Notes under the pieces: model-generated
The model's database searches: none
What the model was told of the DNA's origin: nothing
The model's input: the letters and a program-made list of their open reading frames with translations, nothing else
Shown: positions 49,501 to 59,308 of the stretch, one piece after another
How the letters are laid out: each line of letters opens with the position of its first letter
Position numbering within the stretch: position 1 is the stretch's first letter
Made by a program: the position numbers and the translations under genes
Source of the DNA: Polytrichum commune
Taxonomy: Eukaryota > Streptophyta > Polytrichopsida > Polytrichales > Polytrichaceae
NCBI GenBank assembly: GCA_950295325.1
Contig: OX485803.1
Location: 18,540,001 to 18,600,000 of the forward strand
Length of the DNA stretch: 60,000 nucleotides
Reading direction: 5' to 3'

Positions 49501-50865
49501 CCAATTAGGACCCCATCATGGTTCTATAGGGTGCCATAATTTTGATAAAAATTGGAATTGAATTTTATAATTTCTTTTCGTGGGTGGTTAAAATAATGTT
49601 CCACTTTTCATAGTTTCTAAGGGTTAGTTTCCATGTAGGCCACTCGCCCATCATATTCTAGTGGAAATGCAGATGCCGCTAGGTGGAATCTACATTTCCA
49701 CTAGAAATTGGTAGGCGAAGTGGTCTGTCTACATGGCAGCTAACCCTAAGTCTCCAACTTTAGCTATGGTATCACCTGAGAATCAATAGTGCCATGACAC
49801 ATGACCCCAATTTTTAGTACTAAAATAAGGAGGATTTCATCTCAAAATGACCGGTTACGGTAGCCTCTAGACATTGGTAATGTGTTTGGGCCAACTTCCA
49901 GCTTCAAAAGTTCACAATAATTTCATTATAAGGGATAAAATTATTGACAAAAAATCACAATCCTCCCAATTTCTACCTGCCTACGTGGGAAAAAATTGCA
50001 CCGCCTTATACTTCTCCACATTTGACGCATAATCTCTTCAACAGTCGGTTACAGGCGGCTCTGCCTTATGCTCTCTACAAACACCTTAGAACACGCACGC
50101 ACTAATTTTCTTGAAATGTATGGTTAACCAACATGTAGTTCACGAATTCAGGATCACTTTGTAAAAAAAATTCAGCCCTCACTAATGTTGTGTGTTTTGG
50201 GGAGTTAGTACCACACGCACGAAATGGAATAATGAGCGTAATAGATACTCAAAATTAGTGTGGAATGTCGATATATATTAGCATGGAACAACCTAATTAC
50301 ACAGATGAGAAATAATTGTAGAGGCCAGGCCACATTTCTTTTTTGCTTTGATCTTACCAGTTGTGTGTCCTCTCCGTGGCTCCAAAATAAACTCTTCACC
50401 AAACAGACCTTCGTTGGGCGCAATATTCGAGGTCCTTCGCCAATTCAACTCTCGGTCTCTCATGGACAGGTTCTCGCGACTCGCGCGCGGCTTCGGCTTC
50501 GGCCTCGGCCTCGCCGGCTTCCGCTGCTCCAAGGGCGCTGGCGGGCTTCTTCGCGAATGCGAATGTGCGTGCGCAAGGGCCACCGCTTGCTCGCGGTGCA
50601 GCCACCCTTTACAATGTGGGGTTAAGCTCGCCAATACGGGCCCTCCCTGCGCTTGGTTGTGGTCGCAGTGGGGGGAGGGGGAGCGGCTCTTGTGAGAAGT
50701 AGTTCGTCGAGCCCTCATGAGTTTCGCAGTGCGCCCGGACGGAGAAACGGAGGGTCCTCTCTGACCACGTGATTTGTGCTTCGATCTCGGCCTTCCTCGT
50801 GACGATCTTGAAGATGGTGATACAGACGCCCTGCTGGAAGTGGAGGGTCTGCTGCTCGGTGCCAT
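37530..50865 (-). CDS. AGO: Argonaute (N, PAZ, MID, PIWI domains) with altered catalytic residues
   Basis: Argonautes hold small RNAs and silence matching transcripts. Nine minus-strand exons join in phase: 50358-50865 (tentative), 47488-47711, 46821-47080, 42180-42581, 41055-41468, 39974-40246, 38917-39529, 37932-38263 and 37530-37761, for 1085 residues. Visible in order: a basic Ser/Arg/Pro-rich tail, Pro-rich linker ending RPTVKGTSG, N-domain FVNHF and AYDGKENVFT, linker-1 TQQGLSLVVDTTS, PAZ PCLILGS and FMPMELCTIV, MID DPYLNTFNF and a pocket (Tyr and Lys of PLYNEIKR, Gln of VPTQV, Lys of LAFKINAK), and PIWI GADVTHPDPG, EFDFYLCSHAG and SRPAHYHVL, ending at KMFFL. The first catalytic Asp (39112-39114) and final His are present. 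The Asp of the canonical FYRDG is His (38243-38245), and the glutamate-finger position is Lys (38995-38997). I therefore predict weak or no slicing. The 46.8 to 42.6 kb intron holds a MITE. Confidence 0.9.
41745..42055. repeat. Diverged direct duplication in an Argonaute intron
   Basis: A phrase running AATGTGGACCTTTG, TGTTGTGGGCTGGTAGATA, GTGTGCACCC near 41752-41800 recurs as ACGTGGACATTTG, TTGTGGGTTGGAATATA, GTGTGCACCC near 42000-42050. It lies in the intron between 41469 and 42179 and has no evident function. Confidence 0.5.
43430..43615. repeat. Dispersed repeat, copy 2 (partner at 24440)
   Basis: This matches 24440-24620 over ATAATGAATAAGATGTTCAT, CGATTTGGATTCACTAATCA, TTTCATATCCC and GAAGTGGG. 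It lies inside the large Argonaute intron. No protein was recognised. Confidence 0.6.
43810..44292 (+). mobile_element. MITE, CTAGCAGCTTGG family, copy 3, in Argonaute intron
   Basis: The ends are GTCTTTAGTAGCTTGGGCA and TGCCCAAGCTACTAGAAAGC. Order and content agree with the copy at 33004-33514 (GTGCCTAAATTTCTGGGAA, GTTTAGGTTAA, GATGAATGCCTAA) and, inverted, with 25680-26090. An (AC)n microsatellite has grown inside it at about 43900-43926. Confidence 0.8.
44701..44760. repeat. Compact 60-base hairpin
   Basis: Arms TCCCAT and ATTCTCAACACTAGGG pair with CCCTAGTGCTGAGAAT and ATGGGA around a short loop; the long arms have one mismatch and the join has a small bulge. It lies in the Argonaute intron and could be a small foldback element. 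A small-RNA precursor is possible but not supported by sequence alone. Confidence 0.5.
45165..45305. repeat. Dispersed repeat with GCTTGCAAGTTTGATGG core, copy 2
   Basis: The words CACACAACTTCAGCGC, AAGCTTGCAAGTTTGATGGG, CCTAAGATGGTGG and TTTTGGATTGAT appear in the same order as at 27425-27570. It lies in the Argonaute intron. Confidence 0.55.
48026..48536. mobile_element. Foldback/MITE-like element with AGGGCCACTTC termini
   Basis: The left end AAGGGCCACTTCGCACAC, then GAGCCCTTGACCAT, is inverted at the right end as ATGGTCACGGCTC, then TGTGTGAAGTGGCCCTA. It is 511 bases long with about 45-base imperfect terminal repeats. No coding sequence was seen. It lies in the proposed first Argonaute intron. 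Confidence 0.6.
49619..49749. mobile_element. 131-base foldback MITE
   Basis: AAGGGTTAGTTTCCATGTAGG and GCCACTCGCC at the left pair with GGCGAAGTGG and CTACATGGCAGCTAACCCTAA at the right, and the inner TCTAGTGGAAATG also pairs with CATTTCCACTAGA. Almost the whole element folds back. A related end (GAGTTTCCATGTAGGCCGCT) lies at 56789-56815. Confidence 0.75.
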
Positions 50866-50980
50866 CCTTCACCCAAATGTAAGCACACTTTTAGCTCTGC
50901 ACCCCACTTCTTGTCGGATACGAAACTTGCGACTAGTGCGAGCTGATTTTAGCGGGTCCAAACCGTGCCCATAGCCATTT
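50396..50980 (-). promoter_or_regulatory. GC-rich island at the inferred Argonaute 5' end
   Basis: This is the only GC-rich island of the right half without its own secure gene. A Ser/Arg/Pro-rich frame from the ATG at 50865 stays open to a GTAAG donor (exon end 50358) whose phase fits the Argonaute exon at 47711. A second frame, open from about 50887 to 50612 and again from 50608 to 50396, looks more protein-like at first (HFQQGVCITIFKIVTRK, then ITWSERTLRFSVR) with many C/G third positions, but a TAA at 50609-50611 interrupts it. I do not recognise that protein; it faintly recalls a CS/p23-like fold. Which frame is used is open. Confidence 0.4.
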
Positions 50981-52807
50981 TTCCCATTATTTTTGGAGCT
51001 CGTATGATTAGCATTATCCTTGTAAAAGTGAAGATGCACTTTCTTATCGAATGATCATATAGGTCTCCCCCCAATTAGGTTCACTAATTGAGCCTAGAAT
51101 GATTAACAAATTTTTGAGCACGTAGTCCAATGTCTTTTAAACACACATCTTTTCGGTGGCCATTCTTAGATCCACACCTAACCGCGATCTCTTTATTTTT
51201 TACAAATGAAGCAGGTTATTTCATCAGGACCTGAAGCAGGGAGCAGGGCAACTCTCTAGGGTGCACACTAGAATGAAACAAATTAACACTGCCGACATTG
51301 CCTTGACATCAATTTCTTGTATGTGAATGTTGTAGATGTGCTTGTAATGTGCCTGATGAGGCCATTTATTGTGTTGGTATGACCACCGAACATTGATATA
51401 ACGATGTAGGACAAGGGAATGCTGCAACCTAGAATTTAAGGTAACATTCTATCGAAGGCATTTAGTTCGCATTCGGTAATTCGTAAAGGATAGGAACCTC
51501 GAGTTCACATAATGCCACATACCATACGCAAACAGGGTTTGAGTATGCACTGGATATGCGAGGCTTACAAGAAGGCAAAGAAACTTAGATGTGTTTCAAT
51601 TGAAGAGGATTAGGAAGAGGTGTGAATGAATAATTGAGGGAGGGGAGAGACTGGGAACAAAAAGAATCAGATTTGGATTATGAAAATGGAAGCGGATGAC
51701 CAAAGGTTGTGTTCATTGGGTTGCCTAAGGTCACCAAAACTAAACTAAAATAATCTCATGTGCCTCTTCCTACATGACAAGAGCAGGAACGGAGCGCCAT
51801 CTATGGTTTGTGGGCCTTCTGAACTAGAACTAAGTGGGTCTTAAACAGACACTTCTAGCTCTCCACCCACTTCTTGTAGGACATTAAACATGAATTTGGT
51901 GCACGATAATTAGCCCTAGGATTTGCCCTGCATTATAAGCCTAACATGTCTCAGCCCATCCTCTTTTAGGTAGAGACATTTAGGAGCACAGAAAGCATAG
52001 TTTTAAAAAAAATGCAATTCAAGCTGTTCTTCAGGCTCTTCCAAGTTTGTGAAGTTGTTTCCCAAAATGTGATAAGTCACATGCACAGATCTTGTGCAAT
52101 GTAAGGAACACGGCTATTGCAAGGCTCCACAATTCAAGACTGACTTGACACCTTCTGTTCAAATGCCGTGCAATGCATCTAAACATAACTTGAGAAAGAA
52201 TTAGATCGTTGAAACCATGGTCAAGTACAAATCGGGGCTATTTTGAGAAGGAAGCATGTTAAACTTGCATCGCTTGAGACACAACTTGTCTTTGTACTTC
52301 TGTATTCAATCATCCTACACTAGTCATTTGCAAAGCCTCCCAAGATCCTATGTATAAGTTCTACAGGAGTACTACTCATCTGTGACAATACTCCACATGG
52401 AAAATGCATGCCATGTTGCACTCTTAAGTATGTCATATTCGTAGAGGTAGAACATACAGGAATCACACAATGTGTCAACTGTAGATGCTGTAACTGGACG
52501 TTTGACTACTATGTCAAACATTATATGTAACACAATGTTAAGCAACACTCGAACCTTGTATCCACACTAGTTTGACCCGTCCCAGCCCGGCCCATTACAC
52601 CCGTGGTCCCCCACAATTTCCAGAGTGGCGAGGAACCTTCCACATGCCCCTTCCAAAACTCACACTTCTCAAGTAGAAAAATTGGTATCTATTAGGAATG
52701 GCATGGGCCTCGACGTCCGTCCGTGCATGTCCTTGGGTGTATATTAGATAAATGCAAGAGAGTGGACAGATAGGATAAGATAGAACAAGTAACTCAGTTT
52801 TTAGGCT
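50981..52807. other. Spacer, no gene seen
   Basis: No recognisable coding sequence or terminal repeats were found. The right end must contain the 3' UTR of the minus-strand PsaG gene. Confidence 0.35.
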
Positions 52808-54444
52808 CTAAAACGTTGGCTCGTAGCCGTTGTTGGATGTAGCTAAGATGAAAAAACCAATGGCATGGCCCAAGGCTCCCCAGGCAAGGACATCCACGAT
52901 GGTGAATCCAGCGGGGTCATTAGTCTTCATCAAGCTCGTGACCTCCTGGGCTCTGCTATCACCAGCCTCAAAATGAGTCACTCCATTCTGCTCTGGCAAT
53001 CCCTGCCTTGCCACCTGAATACACACAAACACCTCATCAATCAATTAGAGTTATCCATAAAGTTTCTCAAAGAGGGACAAAACCGTAGGTTTTATCCTTC
53101 TTTGAGAAACATTCTATTACGAGCTCGGCAAATCGTTGTGTATTGAAGCCTATTTTGAAAGTTGGGTGAAACTTTTAGGACTTCCTCTTGCCATCTCAAA
53201 AACTTTGTGAGAATTAGAGAATCTAAAATATGGTTAGCTTGGCCCACTCATTCTAGTAGGATTAGCTAGACAGCCGGTATTTAATAGCCTAACACCACTC
53301 TTTCTGCATGGGAATGTAAGCATTAAGAAAACTTGGGTGACATTGTACTAATTCTCATAAACTCAGCGTCTGGGACTAAACCCATGGTTTCATCTGCTTT
53401 ACTTTACGGATAACTGTAAATGATACCACTTTACGGTTGAATACTTACACATGTAGAGACAAAGAAACAAGTTAACCACTCTCGATTATGAGCAGAAATT
53501 CAAGTAGTAATATAAATGAGAGGCGCCTCCTTTGGTATAACCAGAAGGACATGACACTTCAATTATAGTCTAATACATATATACGGTTGAATACATGCGG
53601 GTGTAGAGAGCAAAGAAAAATAATAACAACTCCCGATCGTGAGCATGAAATCAAGTAAGTAACAAAATGCCTTCATTTGTAGAATGCCTATTTACGGTTG
53701 AATAATTGCAGATGTAGAGAACAAGAACGCCACAACCCTTACCTTCACCAACACTTAGATGGGATGCTAGAAAGGTGAGGCAAACAATTACGCAAGGTTT
53801 TCTTAACTATGCTAGAATTGCTTGGGAAAAAAATCTCAAAGACTCAGAAAGGGAGGCTATCTATCTATGACATGTTTTGGTGAAATTCGACACTACTTAG
53901 GGTGTCAAGTTATTTTTTGAGTAGAGACTAATGATGAAGTTCCAGACGCCACACAACAGCCTCAACACTTTAAAATCATGTAGTGCAACAGATATTTGTA
54001 GAAATATCCAGATGTGGAAGTCAGAGAAGACAAGCACCTCTAAACTCTCATGAACTTTAAAATGCAGCTTAGAAGTGCACCATGCATGCGCTATGTCTAA
54101 GGGACATCTATCTACACATGCAGCACCCGCCATCCGCGTAAATCGAAAGAAATAAAAATACTTACATTGTCCCTCTGAAAAGGGAGGAAGACAAATCGGC
54201 CGAGGAACAAAAGCGCTCCAGTGCTGAGGGAAATTGTAAGGGCTGTGTTCGCAGCACAGGTAGTCCTTGCAGCAGATTTTACTACCGAGATCCGACTCCC
54301 GTACGATCTTCGATCTCTCACGCTCACAAAATCAACCTTGTTCGCATACCTCAATCCTGCGAAGGAAGCTTGCACTCCGCCGATGGCTCCAGCCTTTCTG
54401 CTCACAGACAGGCGGGGACCCAAAGATGCAGCACAAGCGGCCAT
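52808..54444 (-). CDS. PSAG: Photosystem I reaction centre subunit V (PsaG), chloroplast precursor
   Basis: PsaG is a small nuclear-encoded thylakoid protein that stabilises photosystem I and its antenna contact. Two minus-strand exons, 54166-54444 and 52808-53014, join in phase 0 to give 161 residues, the usual precursor size. The first 60 or so residues are basic, Ser/Ala-rich and acid-poor, as in a transit peptide. Then follow the first membrane helix ([18 protein letters not shown]), the stromal loop ([29 protein letters not shown]) and the second helix ([20 protein letters not shown]), ending SNNGYEPTF. This matches plant PsaG nearly position by position. An ATG ten codons upstream (54474) is in frame; I prefer 54444 because MAACAAS is a typical leader. 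The 1151-base intron carries a short diverged repeat. Confidence 0.95.
53430..53740. repeat. Three-copy diverged repeat in the PsaG intron
   Basis: The phrase TTACGGTTGAATA, then GTGTAGAGA and ACAAAGAA, recurs near 53431, 53581 and 53692. The first two copies also share a CTCCCGATCGTGAGCA-like box and a CAAGTAGTAA-like tail. It shows no obvious link to the splice sites. Confidence 0.65.
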
Positions 54445-54830
54445 CCTTCTCAAGAAATGCGTCGAAAGAAGCACCCGAACAAGGAGAAAAAATTATCTGT
54501 CGCCCCAAAAAGCACGAATTATCTGACAACACCGTAGTTGAGGTAGCGCTCACGAGCTCTCGGCTTTTGCAGCTTCGGCTGGCTATGGTGGCCGGGAGGA
54601 GTCTGGGAAGTGCAACTACATGAGCAACTCTATACCCGGCGTTTCGACGGGTATTCTAATACTACTGCTAGTGAAATACCCAGCGCAAACACCGACATTG
54701 TCCCTGCTGCCCACAGTTTCGCCGGGTTTGGGCAGGAAATCTCCACGTGCAAGACCTCATGCCCGCCCGACGTTTCACCGGGTGGGTTGAAAACATTAGG
54801 GCCAGGAAATTCTTTCTGCACATAGAGTTA
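54445..54830 (-). promoter_or_regulatory. Upstream region of PsaG with two matching palindromic motifs
   Basis: The GC-richer region upstream of the PsaG start contains ACCCGGCGTTTCGACGGGT at 54634-54652 and GCCCGACGTTTCACCGGGT at 54765-54783. Both have CCCG and CGGG arms around a shared CGTTTC centre. A related half, TTTCGCCGGGT, is at 54717-54727. No known light-response element was recognised. Confidence 0.45.
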
Positions 54831-55437
54831 AACTACATTGATACGTGCAATTAGGTTGGCCCACGCTAATTTATCGACAATCCCCACTATTTTAAATGTT
54901 GATCACAATGATTTTTTTTTTTTAAAAAACCATGTAAGTGTTTTGTTTATTGTGTTTGTTATATGGATGGATGAATATACATTATTTTTAGTATTGTATA
55001 CCAATGTTTCTATTACACTAAGGCCACACCTTCTCCACCACTAACAACCTTGACCAAAGGTGACCAAATTTTCAACTGACATGCATTTTTTGACCACCCC
55101 TTCCCCAACACCCAATCCACTAATAAACCCCGTTAAACCACACTGAGTTAGTTATTTATGTCGGTCCAAATCACATAGTCCACCATCCCTCTAGTAAGAG
55201 ACTCTCTCCATGCATGCTTGCTCTCTAGGGGGCAACGTGTCTATCTATCTATTAATCTATCATTATAGCTAGCTATTTACTACCATACTAATAAAATGCC
55301 ATTAGAAAGAACTTGAGGTTTCCTAAGGATGTCTTTAAAGAACTTCAAAACCACATCCATATTCCCCTTTGCCCTCCTCTTGAATGTCAAATCTTTTGGC
55401 CAGGCACAACGGTGGGTGCCATGCATCCAAGCATGAT
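54831..55437. other. Spacer, no gene seen
   Basis: AT-rich sequence with an A/T homopolymer stretch near 54912-54930 and TCTATCTA microsatellite near 55240. Nothing coding was recognised. Confidence 0.35.
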
Positions 55438-55836
55438 CAGAGCATCCTCAGTCGGTCTAGGTAAAGCTCACTGCAAACCAAAACCTATCTTTTGACTGAC
55501 CTAAAATTAGAAACTGAAATTACCATCATTAGAAGCACACCTAAATAAACGTGAGATATTTCTCAAGAAAAAAGAATTGTAAAAATTTGACGTAGGTGAA
55601 ATCCCTCATTGAAAACACCACATTTTCAAAATTTAGAGGGAGTGCACCAAATCTTGCTTTAAAATGGAAAGATCCTCCCACACTCCCTCCAAATTTTTGA
55701 CATTTAGAGGGAGTGTGGGAGGATCTGTCCATTTTAAGCAAGATTTGGTGCACTCCCTCTAAATTTTGAGCAATTTTAAGCAAGATAGGTCTTGGTTTGC
55801 AGTGAGCTTTACCTAGACCGACTGAGGATGCTCTCA
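55438..55836. mobile_element. Long-TIR MITE with TCA target duplication
   Basis: The left arm begins GAGCATCCTCAGTCGGTCTA, then GGTAAAGCTCACTGCAAACC; the right arm is its near-perfect reverse complement ending GATGCTC. TCA stands immediately outside both ends, consistent with a 3-base target duplication. A second, inner palindrome at 55629-55770 (TTTAGAGGGAGTGCACCAAA and partner) makes most of the element fold back. About 125 bases (55495-55620) are unique to the left arm, so it carries a later insertion or the right arm a deletion. Confidence 0.8.
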
Positions 55837-57549
55837 CTACACTAAATATGAGATATGGCATGTTATGTCTCTATGGTAGCTTTTTGGATGACGTTTCTTA
55901 TGAATAAGTGAACACATATTGTTATGGATGAGTTCATCCATTGGCCAAAACCCTACCTTCTCTTGTCAACAACTTGTGATGAAATGTTGTCATGGATGCT
56001 TGAAACTTGGATGACAAATTACTTGATAAGTGATAGTAATTGCAACACTGTAAATTTACAAACCCCCCCCCCCTTTCCCCCCCAAAAAAAATTACAAGGA
56101 ACGACAAATAATGTTGGGTTAACATTTAGTGTTGGTGACACTATACCGTGCTTTACAATTAGTACCAAGCAAAGACAACTAGAATTGGTGACACTAAATA
56201 TGATATTAAGTGTACTTGCCACAATAGCATCTTTGCCTTCTGCCCCAATTCTTGAATGTCAAATTTTCTTGGTAATTTCAATGGTAACACCCCATTGTGT
56301 TCCAAAGCCAAGTAACTTCAAACTTCATACCCATCACACGTGGACGTCGTCACTCTGGTCTAGTGGCTCAATCAAATGTTTATTTGACACGAATGTGAAG
56401 AATATATGGGAATATTCTGTGGAATATTGTTAGTTCCACGGAACATTGTTGTGGTTATGAATAATGTTATGGGAAAGTCCACTCCACTTCAAATACATGA
56501 TAACATTGTTATTGTGGTTGTGTACAAAGGGGATACGGACGATGTGAAAGAATATATCTACATATGCTTATGTAGAAACAGTCATTCTTACCTAATGGGG
56601 GTCTCTTACTCCCTTTGTTCCCCTTGTACTCTTACCGATAAACCTACGTGTACCATTATATCCTTTATCTTGTGGACATACGTCCCTATTAACATCTATC
56701 ACTTTCCCGTTGGTGTCATAGGATGACGTCATGATTCCCAGTAATATCTACTCACTCTCAAGTTCAACTTATTTATTTTATGGTCTTTTAAGGGCGAGTT
56801 TCCATGTAGGCCGCTAACCCATCAAATTGTGGTGGGAGTAAAGATAAACTCACCCAAATGTAGATGGAGTCTGGTGGGGTAGGGTTCATATGTGTTAATT
56901 GGCTACTGTCACATTTTTCAAATTTGGGTCCGTCTACTAACTTCCTCATGCATGTTACCAAGGATGGAGTTCTAGATCACTGGTCCTCAAATCCTTCGGT
57001 GATTGGCATTTGCTAGTTAAAAAGTGTTCTAGAGTAGAGGCGCCCGTATCTAATCAATCAAGAAATTCTATGCATGATCTGAAGATGTATAAGGCAATGC
57101 AATTTTTGAACTATTGTGAATTTTCGAAGCCAAAAATTTGCCCGAACATATTACCAATGTCCAGAGTCTGCCAAAACTACTCATTTCAATCATTGTCCTC
57201 AAATTAGCACTCAAAACTATGACTTGTGTCATGATATTGTTGGTTGCGACCTAATCAAAATTCAATCCTAAACTTATCGAAATTCAATCCCAGGCTCATC
57301 AAAACTCCGATACCCTGTAAATTGCCAATGCAGTCATGATCGGGAATAGGCACCTCTACTATAGTGGGTGCAATTAAAATCTAGATGCCTACGACCCTCC
57401 ACATTCTAGTTGACCACCAAAATGTGGTTGGTTGGCAGTTTGTGTTGATCTACATGAGAACACCTCCAACTCATTATTATCTAGTGGGCGAGCGGCCTAC
57501 AATGGAAATTCACCCTAACTGGTATGACTATAGTCTAATCTTGTCAATA
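55837..57549. other. Spacer, no gene seen
   Basis: No recognisable gene. A C run followed by a second C run and an A run lies at 56066-56090. Pieces such as CTTGAATGTCAAATTTT (56251) resemble CTTGAATGTCAAATCTTTTG at 55379, pointing to further unclassified repeats. A half copy of the 49619 foldback family is at 56789-56830. Confidence 0.35.
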
Positions 57550-57859
57550 AAACACTCGTTTATACGACACCCTCGATATTACGACACATTTTTGTGCGAC
57601 CAAACTTTTTAGTTCAAAACTCCCTCTTTTATACGACTACGACACTCGATAATACGACATTTAGAATCTCCATTTTGTCATATCAAAGAGGTAATTAATG
57701 CTAAAATTCCTTTCATCTATGTTATGTACATCTAAAAAACATCCATTTTCACTTGGGAACTACTTGGGAACTTCACTTATGATTGGGAACTTAATGATAA
57801 TTAGGGTTACTAGTGCAAAATGGACATGGTTAGGGTTAGAGTGACCTCCTTCCTATTCT

Positions 57860-58620
57860 TTTGTCAAATTATGAGCCTAAAGATGTTTACAACATGAACG
57901 AGACTCGATTGTATTTTAGAGCACATCCTAATAAAACATTAGCACAAGGTAAGGTGAAGGGTTAGAAGTTACAGAAGGAGCGTGTAACACTTGCTCTTGC
58001 TATCAATTCAGCTGGGACTAATAAGTTGAAGTTGCTTGTGATTTATACATCTAAGCAACCACAATGTTTTGGAAGGTGGCAACCTCGTGAGTATGTTCGG
58101 TGGCACTCAAATGAAACAACTTGGATGAAGGGGGATATATTTGAAGCTTGGATTTTGCAGCTCAACAATCAGTTCAAAGGCCAAAATTGAAACGTGATTA
58201 TGATTTTGGATAATGCATCTTCACATGTTGTTAGCTTTGCCAAAGTTGGTAAGTCTCGTGGTTTGACAACCTTGGAATTGAGCAACATGACTTTGGTATT
58301 CTTTCTCCCAATGTTACAAGCATAGTTCAACCTTTGGATCAAGATGTAATAGCATATTTCAAAATTCATTACAAGAAGAAACTTTTGGAGTGGGTTTTAT
58401 CATAGTATGATGATGCTACATTGAAGGACTCAAGGAAGGTGGTGCCCAACATCAGATAGGCTATCATGTGGAGTTATGAAGTATGAAGTGAGTTGGATGC
58501 ACAGATAGTCAGGAGTTGTTGGAGGATGGCACGTATATTACCTGCAACATGGAATGTTGATTTTGCCCTAGTTGATGAAGGGGAGAAGAATAGAATAATC
58601 ATGATGAGCTTGATGCTATG
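57860..58620 (+). pseudogene. Broken pogo-like DDE transposase in element B
   Basis: In order one can read VYNMNETRLYFRAHP (first catalytic region, with Asp replaced by Asn), a TAG stop at 57964, then QKERVTLALAINSAGTNKL, WMKGDIFEAW, a TGA after KGQN at about 58187, then VIMILDNASSHVV (second catalytic Asp present), a frameshift in the PNVTSIVQPLDQ region and YFKIHYKKKLLEWVLS. Order and spacing are those of pogo/Tigger transposases. It is clearly inactive. Confidence 0.85.
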
Positions 58621-58666
58621 ATTTCAAAGTTATGATTGGGTGATGATGAGATGTCAATTGAGACTT

Positions 58667-58818
58667 ACATTCAGATGGAAGGGGAAGAGATTACTGAGCA
58701 TTCATGAGTTAATCTCTTCCCCTTCCATATGAATGTAACAACTAGAATCGAGTACTCATGAGTTAATCTCTTCCCCTTCCATATGAATGTAACAACTAGA
58801 ATCGAGTACTCATGAGTT
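58667..58818. repeat. 27-base inverted repeat followed by a perfect 54-base tandem duplication
   Basis: The arm at 58667-58693 pairs with 58710-58736 (26 of 27 positions) around a 16-base loop. The right arm belongs to a 54-base unit beginning TCATGAGTTAATCTCTTCC that is repeated exactly at 58702 and 58756 and starts a third time at 58810. It lies in the 3' part of element B. Confidence 0.85.
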
Positions 58819-59308
58819 GGTGGATGTTGCTTTGGGAATCAATTATGCACAAGGCTTTGATCTTAATGTTGATCTACATTCAATAGATGTGGATGATGTT
58901 GCTCTACCTACATTAAAGCTTAGTGATGCTAAACGTCATGCATCATTGTTGTCTAATTTCTTATTACATTTTGGTGCTAATGAAAATATTAGTTTTCAAA
59001 AGCTAGTAGGAAATCTAGATAAGATGACAATTCTTAACTTGGGTAGGCAACACTAGAGATCTTTAAACTCCTATTTCAAGAGTGCTTGAAAATATTTGTA
59101 TTAGTTTGGAACTATAAGTTATTATTTCATGCAATCTATATTACTTAAACTCGTTGTATATATCTTTAAGCTCATATTGCTTACGTTTTATATTCCCTCA
59201 ATAGTACGACAATTTTACGCCATTTTTCATATTAACGAGAAGATGACACCTCGATATTACAACATTTTTTGTGGTTCCCAAACGTGTCATACTAAAGAGG
59301 GAGAACAG

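Larger units (their letters stand above)
57550..59308 (+). mobile_element. Degenerate pogo/Tigger-type DNA transposon (element B)
   Basis: TA flanks both inferred ends (57548-57549 and 59309-59310). The ends carry inverted GTTTATACGACAC and GTGTCATACTAAAG, with further CTCGATATTACGACA-type words just inside, as in element A. A broken DDE transposase of the pogo type (57860-58400) fills the left half. At about 1.76 kb it is close to the usual length of such elements. Confidence 0.8.

Noticed and set aside
55924-56433. 169-codon plus-strand frame
   Set aside because: It is interrupted in sense by a poly-C/poly-A tract translated as Pro and Lys runs and has no recognisable domain.
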